Under the pieces are notes generated by a model that was not told where the DNA came from, ran no database searches, and worked only from the letters and a program-made list of their open reading frames with translations. This document shows positions 24,835 to 37,263 of a DNA stretch of 64,000 nucleotides, piece by piece (the first letter of the stretch is position 1; each line of letters begins with the position of its first letter). A program made the position numbers and the translations under genes. The stretch comes from Litoditis marina (lineage: Eukaryota > Nematoda > Chromadorea > Rhabditida > Rhabditidae), in contig OZ038435.1 in assembly GCA_964036275.1 (NCBI GenBank), positions 26,207,521-26,271,520 of the forward strand. The letters are read 5' to 3'.

Positions 24835-25040
24835 ACGGGGTCAGGTATAGGATTTTTCAAACCGTTGTGGACACCGTACCATCGATTTTGTATGCGACGG
24901 GGTTTGGCGAGCGGCCAGTTCGTCTGCGTATCATTGATCTACTCACTCTCTCCACTGCTGGCAGATAATCAACGACCGCTCGCCCCGCATCGCTCAATCA
25001 ATCGAACCCTCTGCTGTCTTTATGGGGAAAATGGCGACTA
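24835..25040 (+). repeat. GCGAGCGG-family repeat, copy
   Basis: Near-identical to 23930-24145 over about 200 bp. The tRNA-like element begins where the two copies diverge after GACTATA. Confidence 0.75.
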
Positions 25041-25231
25041 TATAGTGGGTGCCAAATTTATAATTTTCTGTCTCCCACCGGAATCGAACCTGCGAGCAAA
25101 AGTTTCGTAGCAGGTCGCTAACCACTGTGCTATTAGAGGACATAGCTGGCTTGTTTTGGAATCGGATACATGTGTGCGTACACAGCGGAAAGTGAGATAT
25201 ACAGTACCCTCCCGCCTTTCCGTCGACTATA
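25040..25231 (-). repeat. tRNA-like interspersed element, copy B
   Basis: The reverse strand reads the same head, a TAGCACAGTGGTTAGCG A-box region and a GGTTCGATTCC B-box. Its boundaries TATAGTGGGTGCC and GACTATAG, together with the intact flank at 23930-24145, suggest insertion at a TA. Confidence 0.75.
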
Positions 25232-25859
25232 GTGAGAAATATCTATAGATTGGATGAACTCACGGGGTACGCCCACATCACAAACAATGTCGAAGATTTC
25301 ACTTTACGTCAGGTTTCGTGTTTTTCATCAAAAGAGTGAAACCAGGTTCTATGTCATCTTCACATGTTTTATATCTTCCCCTCCCCCCTACACCTTCTTA
25401 TAACTGTCACTTTCCACTAAAATGCAGGAAGTAGCCACTCAAACTCATTACTTTTCTTGATTAATAAATTCTAAAACGTTAACTGGTTAGTTTTTCTAGT
25501 GAAATGTCAGTGTCGCTCAACTTTGAAACGTCAGAGCTGGACACAGAACTGTGAGTTGGTCACTTTTTTACTCAGCATTCGAGTAATTTAGCCACATTTA
25601 GATAGTTACAATACAATACACAATACAATATTATATTACTGCTTTAGAAACAGTACAATTTCTCCTACTCCAAGTAAAAGAAAGTGAGATCTTACGTTTC
25701 ATATTTCCAATGAACCGCTGTTTATACATGTAACCGTTTCAATTAATATTCTGATGTTCGAACAAAATTACGTATATAAATTTTGCGCCCAAGCTCCGCC
25801 TCCCCCGTCTTATTTATCCGCTTTAAAGCGTGGATCGTGGGAACATAGGGACGCACGTT

Positions 25860-26160
25860 CAACACTCTCCATCTCTTCTTGCTTTCTTCATCTCCATCCC
25901 TCTCTTTTCCCCACTGTTTTTTTCTCTCTCTCTCTTTCTTCATGTGTGTCTGTGGGTCTCTGTCTCTCACTCTTTGCTCTTCATCATATCTTTTTCGTTC
26001 ATTCTCTCTCACTGTTTCTTTCTCTACCTCTCTTCCACTCTCTCTCCCTATCTTCTTTTCACGCTGCCTCCCTTCCTTTTTTCCTCCCCTCTCTCTTTCT
26101 TTCTCTGTTTCAACTTCTGTTCCTCTATCTCTCTTTATTCCGTTCCATAGCGCCCCTCCC
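25860..26160 (+). repeat. Pyrimidine-rich CT tract
   Basis: Degenerate CTCTCT/TTTCTC sequence. It creates long Ser/Leu/Phe-rich reading frames in all three forward frames, which are compositional artefacts. Confidence 0.8.
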
Positions 26161-27265
26161 CACCCACTATTTTCGAGGGATTAGTTGTTCGTTTTTCCGA
26201 ACTCTTCTTACCTCAATGACCCCTAAATATGGGTACGTTCATGTGCAAAACCGAAATCCTTTCGAGGAAAAGCGAGAAAAGGTCCGCCAAGTCGCCGCAC
26301 TTATTATACTTTTATGGAACTTCTAATCCAGTGCTCAGATAAGTGCACTTGACTGCTTCCAACTCCCTCCCCCAACTTCATTTGGAGAATTTGTCGAAAA
26401 CTTGAGCTGTTCCTTTTTCTAAATAGGTTTTACAAACTGTTCTACTAAATACCTACATCGCTAAACGGTGAGTTTCCTACTCTATGGGTAGTATGAAAAA
26501 CAATCAACACGCTAATCAGTTCACTTGTAATTAAAACTATGTTTACACGTTTTCACGTTTAAAGTTACGTCTTCATATATGTTGCTTATATAAAAAGTGC
26601 ATAATCGCCACACGGGCATGCAAAGACTTCAGCGTGAACTTTTTCATCGAACACTGTTTTGATTTTTCACGGAACTCTTCTATTTACTACTGGTAAACCG
26701 CTTAGCTTCAGATAGTACTTGTACAAACTTTGGTCACGAATTCTAAGTGAGTCTTCAACAGTTGTAATACAGGTAATTTCATGAGCTTCATCACGTTTCA
26801 CGTGACTCTTTAGTTTACTACTAGTAAAACTATTTGTATTACTTGTGCAAACGTTAGGAAGTGTTTCCACGTTTTACGTGACTCTGTGTGTTATACTAGT
26901 AACGTAAGTAGTTTCATGTACTTTAACTGCCATTGAACGCTTTTTCGAGTGTTTTCCCCCTGCAGACTTCCGATATTTGACACCTTCCGCTGTTGATTTA
27001 CATCACGAGATTCATTGACAGGGGGGAGTTTATGGTTGTTTTGGTTCCATTAACCCTATTTGGCCCGCCCCGCTTTACGGTCAATTTATTAGCTTGTGTT
27101 TGACGCCACACGTATCACCAAACGTCTCACTTTCGTAATGTTTTCATGAACGTGAAAAAATAATGTTTTTGATTCCATTAACCCTATTCGGCCAAAATTC
27201 AAATGCATACTGTTGGAGACTCAATAAGAATGATGTGAACTATATCTTTAATTAACTTAACCAGT

Positions 27266-27390
27266 TAAAGTAGGACGATAATGTGGACCAATTTCGTGTC
27301 AACGGTCCTTTAAACTGCAATTGAAAAATGTATTGCAGTTTAAAGGACTGAACCGTTGCGATTGGACCACGTAATCGTCCTTCTTCAAAT
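27266..27390. repeat. Palindromic MITE (AGGACGAT family), intact copy
   Basis: The arms GTAGGACGATAATGTGGACC and CACGTAATCGTCCTTC are inverted. The core TCCTTTAAACTGCAATTG faces TATTGCAGTTTAAAGGA. It is the reference for the split copy at 34790-35388. Confidence 0.8.
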
Positions 27391-28599
27391 TAACCAGTTT
27401 TTGTGGCGAGCACGTGAGGGAGTGGTTATACGTGTGGCTCATTGACTCATGACATATTTCGTGTGTATTTTCTCATCTAGGCGAAGAAAATAACAATGTG
27501 AACAATAATAATAACAATTTTGTTACTCATAGATCAAAACAACCGTAATCTCGTGTGAATAAAAACAAGTTGATCAATTATTATGGCAAAACAGTTCCCA
27601 AGGCTTGTTTGTTAAAAACCCAATCATCTCATACACCATGAGTGAGTAGTTGGAATCTGCGTTCAGTTCTGGGTTTTATATATTTATATTCACAACTTAC
27701 ATAGTCTTAAAAAAGTGAATCAAAAAGTACGCGAGCCAAGCAGCGTTCAATGTTGATTTTTCGGTTTAGTGGTGGGATACTCCGGAAATATGAACTCTTA
27801 TTAGTCGGAAACTTTGATGAACTATAGAGTGTCGCCAATCATTCTTTCAAAACCCTTGTTTTTTTCACAGTCCGGAGTGTAAACTTCTTTTCTTGACTAT
27901 GTTGGTTTTTTGGAGGGGATCAAACTACAAACACAGCAGAACGGGAAAACCTACCGTTGTATTTTTTATCCCACACTGAGTAATAAGTTGTAATCCGGAT
28001 ATGAATAGTACATATTTCACAACTTACATAGTTTTTAATGCAAAGATTACACAGTACAAATGTTTGGTACCGTCAATCATCAATCTCTATTTCTGACTCA
28101 TTTACTGACGTTTTTTCTGTTGACCACCAAACTCTTCAGTATTTCACCTGCTCCTAATAGCCCTCATTACATTTTATCTCTTGTGCCGCCCAGGAAATTA
28201 GTTTCGGATATTTTTTATATGAGTTTAATTCCCTTCTAAGCAAAAACTTTGACGGTCGTTTGCGCTTGATCAAACCTAAACTACTCGAAATACACACTGC
28301 TTTGGCATTTGTCTAGAATCCATCTAAGGTCATAAGGTCATATCTATAAGAGTATCCTATCAGGCTTTCCCTGTCCTGCGTCTCTTCGCGAAACACTATT
28401 TCTTTGTTCTTACTCTTTTCGCTGGGGCACAAATCTTGGAAGAGATAGAAAGAGAGAGAGAGATAGAGAAAGAGGGGGAAAAATAGAGAGTGAAAGATGG
28501 AGATGGAAAGAGAGAGAGAGAGAGATGTAGAAAATATTTGGGCACTGGGGTGTTATTGGGGCCTCGTGGAAGAAACTACAAATCGAACGCTCGCGGTGG

Positions 28600-28820
28600 T
28601 AATAATGTATCAATAATGTGTGAATGTGATATAGTCTCCATTTCCCAAGAAAGATAGCAAGAAGCTCAATTGATTGAGCGATGCGGGGCGAGCGGTCGTT
28701 CATTACTTGCCAGCAGGCGAGAGAGCGTGTAGATCAAAGATACGCAGATGAGCTGGCCACTCGCCAAACCCCGCCCCCCTGCCAAATTGACCGTACGTTG
28801 TCCACAATGGTTTGACCACA
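28600..28820 (-). repeat. GCGAGCGG-family repeat, inverted copy
   Basis: Contains ATTGATTGAGCGATGCGGGG, CTTGCCAGCAGGCGAGAGAG and CAGATGAGCTGGCCACTCGC, the complement of the 23930 and 24835 copies. Confidence 0.75.
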
Positions 28821-29298
28821 CTTATAGAGTCCCGGTGATTGGTTGTTCTTAGATGACGTTCAGTAGACTTAAATGGTGTGTGGCTGATCTAATGCGGTTG
28901 TAACTTGACCCTCTTCGCCTCCCACGGGCCGAACCGACATTTATTCGCTAACAGATTCAATTGTCTTGTTTATACTCTATGCTAGTTTAATAGTGCCATC
29001 TCGTTCATGTTTGATCTACCAGTAATTCAAAAAGTCGAGCTACAGCTCGCTACATTTCAGTCTCTGAGTCAGTTTTCCACCATTTGGCTCATTGATTTCA
29101 TGGTTCAGAGTAGACAGAGTAGCGTGTGCAATATTTCTACTACACATTTCTAATATGTTTCCATCTATTTATCGTATTTGTATTTTTCAAACGGTTCACG
29201 CAAACACTCATTTGACCAACGTACCACCTTCTTTTACTTTAATAATTCTTTTCATTTGGTTTTTATCTGCATAAGTCGAGCTTTTCATTTATTGTATT

Positions 29299-29309
29299 TG
29301 AAATTGCAG
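29299..29309 (+). promoter_or_regulatory. Probable spliced-leader acceptor of the srx gene
   Basis: TGAAATTGCAG lies two bases before the ATG, which is typical for a trans-spliced nematode mRNA. Confidence 0.5.
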
Positions 29310-29311
29310 AA

Positions 29312-32300
29312 ATGGCTGTAGAAGTCGTTCAGACCGTGGATAAAGGAGCGGCGGTCGTCATTTTCCTAGTACGTTTCACATTTTCTCTCAGTTGTAGTTT
29401 TCGAATTATAACACATGCGGCGGGATCAAACTACAAACAACAGTTAGGAAATGAATACTGTATCTAGCCCCTCCATTCATCGAATTCTATAAAGTTCTCA
29501 TCAAGAACTAGAAAATGCCGTGAAGGCAGCAACTCGGAACTCCATGGGTTGTACACTTTAATACCTAATACTTGTAAAGTAAAAACTATTTACATTTTAT
29601 AAAGCACTCATGAAACTATACTATTTGTACAGCGGTACTAATCTCTTGGTTTACCCGCAGCATTTGAATCACGTCATTTCTGTTTTCCCAAAGTATACTG
29701 TACTTGTACTTTGGTGTTCGGCTCTCTGTGTAAATTTAGAAACATCTGCTATGGAAATTCAGCTGTTCTAGTACGTGATTCTACTGCGCTCGGGCAAGGA
29801 AAATACAACACAATTATGGATTTTTGTACAGTACTGTTGACTTTTCATTTCAGACTTCTTTTCTTGGCGTGGTGGTAAATACGTTTATAGCAGTGTACAT
29901 ACACCGACTCTCCCAGTTGCGAAACTCGTTTGGACGACTCTTACAACTGCAGGTATAGTCAGTATCACGTCTGTGTTTAGTTCGCGTGATACATGATCAT
30001 TTATATAACTTTGATCAACTGTGCTGTCGACAAATGACTGGTACTTGCTCACAGAACTTTCTTATTGAACCAGGCACGGTATAATGTTTTCTATTTCCAA
30101 ACCACGGTTGTACGGTGTAGAATGACCAGGCGACGTAGCAATCCCTCCAACCTCATGAGAAGTTCATATGAAGTTTCTCATGAGGTACCTCATGAGGAAA
30201 CTCGTGAACTCTCAATGTTGTAGCACAGCAATCAACAGAATCTCATGAGAAGATCGTGCTAATAGCTCATGAGGTGATCGCATGAACTTTTGTGGGTATT
30301 GCTACGCCGCCTGTCCCACTGTGTTTGTAGTTTGATCCCTTTCATATTTGGTCACTCCCTAATGCGTCATTGAGCTTAGTGCGCTACTCATGGTTCCGTG
30401 TGCTATCTCGTAAGCGAGATCACTGACCTCTGAAAGAGTACGTAACTCGCGGAGGTACATTTCGCTGACCACTCTGACCTATTAGAAATCGCCAGCCTTG
30501 CAGACATATAAAAATATCCTGCAACCTCAATTATTGCCGAGATATCCCCATTATCCTATTCTCACAAAACCTATTCGGGGAACGCAATGAATAAGGAACC
30601 GAAAATAATTCTTTTTCTGGTCAAAGATTGCTTTCCCAGCCTGCGTTTCCTGTCAATTTATCTACACACTAATTGAATCCTTTTCTTTTGACATCGTCAT
30701 TTGAGAGAGGTGGTATTCCAGGAACAAATAATGTCTTTTAGAAAAAAGTTCATGAAACTTAAATTAAACTTGTTTATGAGGGTGAACACAACTTTGAAAA
30801 TGACTTTAGAATACAGGTTTCGAGTTGTAGTTTGGTGTGCAATAACTTAAACACATTAGAAACTTCGAAAACCGCCGGAAAGCCCACGCGATTCAACTAC
30901 AAACACAGCGATTGTTGAACAACTTCAAGAAAAAACTTCGAAAGGACCGAAAACAAAGTTTTGAGGAATGTTATTTGCAGGCTGTTGGCGACGCTATTTT
31001 CACCTCGGTCTGGGCATTCTACTTTGCTCCCACCTTGTTTCTGTGAGTTTATTTCATGTCTATATGTTTTAATTCCACAAAAAACACCAAGCTGGAACTC
31101 TATTCTGTTGCTATAGTTGTCGTCCACCGAAAGGCGGGAAGGTACTGTATATCTCACTTTTCGCTGTGTACGCACGCATGTCTTCGATTTGGTAGCTTGT
31201 CGCATATGTTCTCTAATAGCGCAGTGGTTGGGCCCTGCTACGAATCTTTTGCTCGCAGGTTCGATTCCGGCGAGCGACAGAAATTTATAAATTCGGCACT
31301 CACTATAGCAGTAATCTCGCTAAGGTCGCCAAAATTTGAATTGAATGACTGCATTCAGTTTTTATTTACGGGACTCTCGTGATCAAGTAACTCGTTGGTC
31401 GTTCACAGTACTGTAAGTGGATTAGGAGCTAAAGTGACGTTAATAACGTTACCATTTGCAAGAATTAATCACTTTTTCCCACCTACAGTAATGCAATTAA
31501 CTCGCAGAAGGCCGCTTAGTACCCGTTATAACCCCTCATTCGGTTTAAAAATACATAACGTGGGATTCGGATATTTTTTTTCATCAGAAAGGCAGTCAGA
31601 TTTTAATAGTTTTCTACAGAATGTGAAAATTAAGGTATTCAATTGAATCGAAATGTTCAGATTTTAGTACCTGTTGTGTAATAACAACTGGATAGAGTGA
31701 CGTTTTCTACTAAAATAACCCAAAGTACCTAGAATCCAAGTACTTTGTTTATCGAGCTTTTAGTAGAGGTACTGTAATGTCGGTACCTAAAATCAAAGCA
31801 CTTCGTTTATTGTAGAGCTATTATTGAAAAAAAGTATTGTAATGTGAGTTGACGTGTATTTATGAAACAATGTAGAGGGAATTTGGGAAACTAGACCTGC
31901 TTTTATGGTACTGAGAAGTTTTGCCAAATTCATCTAAGATCTTACCCTAGTAACTGTTGAACTTCAGCCTTATGGTTGTCCCAACTACAATATTTGGTTA
32001 TCTCTGAAGCGCCCTGAGTTACACAAGTTTCGGGAATATAGGGGAATCTTTTATTTCGGATTACTCCTTTGAGTTGAGGCTTGGAGTTATAACTTGCGCA
32101 TCTAACTAAGCGGGGTTCTTTCCTCAACTTTTTTCTCAAGTTTGTTTTATTTCTTCTTGACCGGTCTTTTGCTTGTGTTTGTTCTTAAGACCAGACTGAC
32201 AAAGATCAAGGATTGTCCATGATGCGACGAAATGTTCCATTATGTGACATTTCTTCGTATAGTGTTACCAGGCGGCTTGTTCCTACGCCTTCATTATTCA

Positions 32301-35300
32301 GTTTTAATCAACTGAAAGCAGTGCATACACACACGGCAGCGCCACACGCAGCGTTTATCTCGAGCAGGGTTACTAGTTGTAATCTAGAAAAAGTGTGGGA
32401 ACCATGTGTATTGGTTTCTGGGATCCGAATGGAATCGATAAGTATGTTTTAACAATCGCACTATATAGAGACTTCGCTATGGGCAGGGCAAGCTGAAACG
32501 GTGTTGTTGGTTGGTTTTGTGCTTCTAGTTTAAACGTTTTCTTCGTATTTCAAAAAACAATATTCGAGCAGATAAATTTGCAACAGAGCTGTGTTCACTT
32601 CTTTGTAGAAAATAAATATACCCCAAAGCAGCCCTAGATATCACCTGTTTCGACTATTTCTGCTCAACTTATAGAGAGAATCAGAGAGCAAAAAACGCAA
32701 AAACGAGAGAGTCCTGTAAACGTACGATAAATAATCTTAACAGTGGTTCACTTTTGACAAAAAAAACTTATTCACACATTTTGTGTCATGAGACCAGTTC
32801 ATTGTTGTGTACTATGTCATCGGTTCGTGGCCACCGTGGAAAGACTATGCACTCATTGCAAACATGAAGGGGGTGTGGGAACCGTGCGGCGGTTGCGGAT
32901 ATGAAAAGCGGAAAGACAAACGAACATTGCTGCACAAATGAAAGACTGAGAGATTACGTGAAGCACATAGCTCAAAAACATGCCAGATTTGGTGTATAGT
33001 AGAGCTGGAAATATGAATGAGTTGGGTAACTACAAAAACCAGTAACTGCAACTCCGATTTGGTTTTCATAACTTCCAGAGAATGTATGTTTGTTGACAAT
33101 GTGTGTTGACAGAGCAACTACATGAATGAAGAAATACTGTACATCGTGTCCGCCATTGAACAATCTATTTGAAGGCGGTGTGACGAATTAAATTTTGAAT
33201 TAAACTTACGTTTCCAGTAACATAACATTTCTGCAAAACCTGTCGATCGCCTCTCGATTCGGACAGTTGTGCCTGATCTGCTATGACATCTCCATCTACA
33301 CCCATCTTATCATCTCCTTCAACAGGTACGGTCATATGGAGTCTTATGCAAGAGCATCGCAATACGTAGTTTTTGACCCGTGTCTCTTCGAAAGCGCGCT
33401 ATTTATTGTCTTTATACTAGAACACAACTTGACCAAAAAATGAAGATAACAATACGCAACATGGGTCTGGTCACAACGGATATTCTTACACATGGTCTCT
33501 GAAGGTGACACTCACACAGTTAACTTCTAACTAAAATGTTTTTTCACTGAATCTTGTAATAGGGTTGGTGATCGAGTAGTAAAAAAGTTCAACCTAAATC
33601 GAAAATGATGCGCGGTTTTCGCTTGATGTTTTTCGAGTCTTCGTTCGAAAATTCAGTTTCCTAATCCAACTTCTTCTAGGTTCATTTCGCTGTACTTCCC
33701 GACCAAGTACTCGATAATCTTCACGGATCGGTTCACTAATATCCTGGTGGTCGGAACAGTTGTCCTATCCTTCGGCTTCTCCTGGTTCCTTGTCTCAGGT
33801 TCGTGCGACCGTACTCTGGTTCGTGTCACGTATTCATGTCATAAATCACGTGAAAATGCGAAACATCTAAAAACTTGAATGCGTTTTAATGTGCAGCTTT
33901 CAGTGCAAGCGTATGTGGGCTTATTACCGAAACAGTGCAAGAACCAGATACTCTCGAAGAAAGAAAATATACATCGTGTTGTTTTATACCATAGTCCGGT
34001 TTTAGTTAGGTCTGATTGTGCTCATCCATACCACACGAGTTTCACGTGAGTTCCATTGCAGTGAAGTGTGTGATAACTACGATTAGCTATAAACGTAATA
34101 ATAATGAGTCATCAAACCACAATTGTGTCACGTGTGTCACGTGTTTTCACTCCTTCCTTTTCAGTGGAGTGCGTGATGGGTTTCTCGATCCCTCGATGGA
34201 TGCTGGACTACCAGATGGACACGTGTAACATGCTGAACGTCTACTATGCCGAGTTCATGAGAGGACTTATTGTGATTGTGGCCTTCGCTGTGGTCAACTC
34301 GATGACCTTCATCAGAATGCACTTCCATAATAGGAAGAAGAAGGTATAGTTTGTTCCACCCACTTATAACTCTCTACAGTAATCTGATCAAACTTGGTAT
34401 ATTGGCGTTTATGGACTCTTTCTAAGTTTTGGTAGTATATTCTGCACGTTTACTACTACAAACTCTGGAAGTTTGAAACCAAAATAATGAACCAATCATT
34501 AGAAAAACCCTTCTGAATATCTGACGGGTTACTGTAGGAGGACATCGGTTGGTGAAACGGACAATAGAGTTCTCGTCACTCCAAGGTAAACCTACAGTAT
34601 ACTTTTGACGATGGCGGTTCTCTGAAGAAAGGGTCTAGTTTCGGGAAAGTATTTTGGGATAACATTTCATAGAAGTTGAGAAACAGATACTAAATTTTTT
34701 GTTTTGTTGGGTTTTTATTTTGCTCACCGGTGTAAATGATTCCATGCACAATACAAAGACTGGGCAACTCATCGTTGAATTTTATTTAAATGAGGACGAT
34801 TATGTGGACCAACCTCGGCACATCGGTCCTTTAAACTGCAATTGAAAAATTTATTGCATTCGTAAAGGGACCGTTCCTCTTTAATTTGGAGGTTCGAGAT
34901 GATTAGTCGATATCGTTCACCCTGAAAAACCAAAATCAATCATATAGGTGTCAACTTCCTGTCTGGCTCCGTGTTCTCAAAAATGCGGCGCGACCACGCG
35001 CACGTACATACACCGCCGAGTTCACCTACGTACAAAATTTTCAAAATGCCCAAAAAATTACGAAACCATATTCAAAACATGGCCAAAATTACCAATATGA
35101 AATCTGTGAAAAAATATTTCTAAATATCATGAAATCTACAAAGCAGTGCTAGATTAAGGATTGCTGCATTACAGTAATCCAAATCCTGTTGACTTCTACT
35201 TTGCTCCGTAATAATGTGGTTTTTTGAAACTTTCTGTTCGTAAGGTATGAACTTTCATCTCAAAACAGAATAAATGACTTTTTATCATTTTTCAAAAATC

Positions 35301-37263
35301 ACCTAAATTGCACATTATAGAGGTACGGTCCCTTTAAAGGACTGCAGCGTTGTGATTGGACCACATAGTTGTTCTTCTTCAAGACTCTGTCACTTTCTGT
35401 AAGAATAGTGGTTTTCAGACAAACAGCGCATTTGAAACGGCACAACAAGCGAAACGAAGATCGGTGGAGAAGTCATTCGTTCAGCAGGTTCGACGAATTG
35501 TTTCAATGATTATGAGCCTATTATGAGAGCCGATAATTATTGAAAAGAGGCCGGAAATTGTCTTTCGGTTCGATATTGTGTCGTATTCATCAGATAGAAA
35601 AACTATCACGATCGAGCAGCTCCACTTCACTTTCACAGCTAGAAACGCGCCAAACAGTGTTCCACCACTTCTATTCTGATGACGTTTCACCCATAATACA
35701 GCGAAGCAGCGCTTCCGATTTTTAAAGATCGACCATCTAAACTAAATCTCAAACGTCGTCAATTTTGCCAAAACCGGTTTCTTTCCTATTCCCCTGACTT
35801 CTGGTATGAAATAGATATGTTCCTGGTGCAAAAAATCTCATCAGGCGCGCGTACTCAGATTTATCAATAATGGATGGAATGTCTATTCTGGTCCTAAGAC
35901 CTCGTAGAACATACTTATTTTATTCAATTATGACATCATGTAGACTTCCTCAATTCCAAATGAAGTAAAACTCATGAAACGGGAGGATAATTTTGGAGTT
36001 TAGTGGATTGAGCAGAAAATACAGTTGATATTGAACAACTGCCTCGTAAAACATGGTGAATTTGAGTGAATGTTCAGCTTATGCCAAAACGTCGTCGGTC
36101 GCTTCTCAGACGGTATCATATAGTTCACACAATTCCTACTGAGACTCCTACAGTAACCTTACAAACTTTCTCAAGGGTGTTGTGAAGCTGAAATAAAAAT
36201 TCATGGAAAAAGCTCTCGTATATTTACTCTACCTGAGAAGGAGAAAGAGGTACAAAAACCCTCAACTTCTCCGATCAAAAGTAAGTGAGCAAAACGGCTT
36301 GGAAGTTTCAAAATCCTACTGTAGGAGCCTCAGTAGGAATGGAAAGGACTATATCTGACCTTTCTACTTCAGGTCACAATCCAGGGTATGATCTACGTCT
36401 TGGAACTGGTCACGTACTTTTGGGTGGCCAGATTTGTTCCCGTAGACACGTCGATTCCCATTGAGAACAACCCTAATCGATGGCCTAACTTTCTGCTAAC
36501 CACATATGCTTGGATACTGGTTCACACTTTGGATGGGTTAGTGGAAATACCAGGCGCGGTAGCGATTCCTCAAAAACCTCATGAGATACGCCCTGAGCAA
36601 TATCTCACGAACTTCTGACAAGAATCTATTGACTATGCTTCTACATCAGAAGTTCACGAGTGGCTCATGAGGTGTTCATGAGATTCTCTTAAAAAACTCA
36701 TAGAGTTTCTCTTGAGAATGAAAGTATTGCTACGCCGCTAGTAAAAGGTTAAACAATTTAGTCACGTATAAGGTGGGACAGTGAAAAGACGCAGAAAAGT
36801 TTTTAATGGTTCTCAAATCATTCTACGCTCAACTAGAAACGATTCTGATACCTTCTGGTATGCACCGAGTGTTACTGGGTGTAATGGTTATGGAGGACAC
36901 AATCAGTATAAACCGTTCAGGATAGTCCTTTTTTCTTTGCATCAAACACGAGGCAGTATGATCTTGTGTGTCTGTGGCCACGTTTTGAAGGGGTTACCGT
37001 ATTTAGAGCCTGTAATAGGCAACGAATCACAAATAACGACACGAATCCCGCTGTGTTTGAAGATTTCGTTGTTCAACAGGCGATAACTTATAAATTTAAG
37101 TTATTTCGCTCGAAAAGTTTTTATTGATTTCTTTGGCAGGGTGGTGACGCTGGTGTTCAATCGGCAGTTCCGGCAGGTGTTGGTGCGTCCGTGCAAGTCG
37201 ACCAACCTAATATCGAAGAACACCCCGTCTCAACGGATCGCCAGCAGCAATGTAATGCTTTGA
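29312..37263 (+). CDS. srx-type seven-transmembrane chemoreceptor
   Basis: Nine exons with joining phases: 29312-29368, 29854-29952, 30981-31042, 33218-33325, 33680-33798, 34165-34343, 35419-35487, 36373-36536, 37140-37263; 326 residues. Nematode Srx features in order: LRNSFGRLLQLQAVGDA after TM1, CYDISIYTHLIISFNR at TM3, YFPTKYSIIFTDR in loop 2, a two-cysteine extracellular loop (ECVMGF ... DTCNML), ETAQQAKRRSVEKSFVQQ before TM6, FLLTTYAWILVHTLDG at TM7, and FNRQFRQ after it. Such G-protein-coupled receptors usually act in chemosensory neurons; the ligand cannot be inferred. Introns are long for this family, and two carry the same MITE family. A splice after Asn of SSN (37251) to 38513 would replace the last three residues with a 33-residue tail. 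Confidence 0.88.
30128..30313. repeat. CTCATGAG MITE, copy 1
   Basis: The ends AGGCGACGTAGCAATCCC and GGGTATTGCTACGCCGCCT are inverted, and CTCATGAG palindromes are scattered inside. It lies in srx intron 2. A second copy is in intron 8. Confidence 0.8.
31111..31306 (+). repeat. tRNA-like interspersed element, copy C
   Basis: It has the same head, TAGCGCAGTGG A-box, GGTTCGATTCC B-box and CACTCACTATA tail as copies A and B. It lies in srx intron 3. Confidence 0.75.
34790..35388. repeat. Palindromic MITE (AGGACGAT family) split by an insertion
   Basis: The left half is 34790-34864 and the right half 35335-35388, collinear with the intact copy at 27266-27390. It lies in srx intron 6. Confidence 0.75.
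34865..35334. mobile_element. 470-bp element with AAGGGACCGT ends nested in a MITE
   Basis: The terminal inverted repeats read AAGGGACCGTTCCTCT and AGAGGTACGGTCCCTT (one mismatch over 16). TA flanks both sides (34863-34864 and 35335-35336), and removing one TA plus the element restores the palindrome's order. No ORF, so non-autonomous; the TA duplication suggests a Tc1/mariner-like mobiliser. Confidence 0.8.
36550..36739. repeat. CTCATGAG MITE, copy 2
   Basis: The ends AGGCGCGGTAGCGATTCCT and AGTATTGCTACGCCGC are inverted. It holds ACCTCATGAGAT and GGCTCATGAGGTG inside. It lies in srx intron 8 and is about 190 bp, like copy 1. Confidence 0.8.

Larger units (their letters stand above)
16364..29308. 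other. Long intergenic repeat-rich region
   Basis: Nearly 13 kb without a gene I can support. Contents listed separately: G/C foldbacks (17028, 19505), MITEs (18889, 27266), a repeat pair (19130/21530), the GCGAGCGG family (20945, 23930, 24835, 28600), an AAGTCATT foldback (24165), a tRNA-like element (25040) and a broken ORF (23467). Pyrimidine-rich tracts occur at 18540-18660 and 25860-26160. Many short units ending in TTGTAGTTTGATC or its complement also occur. Confidence 0.6.

Noticed and set aside
25754..26326. 190-codon open frame on +
   Set aside because: It runs through a CT-rich tract and is open in all three forward frames there, giving Ser/Leu/Phe low complexity; no splice or family support.
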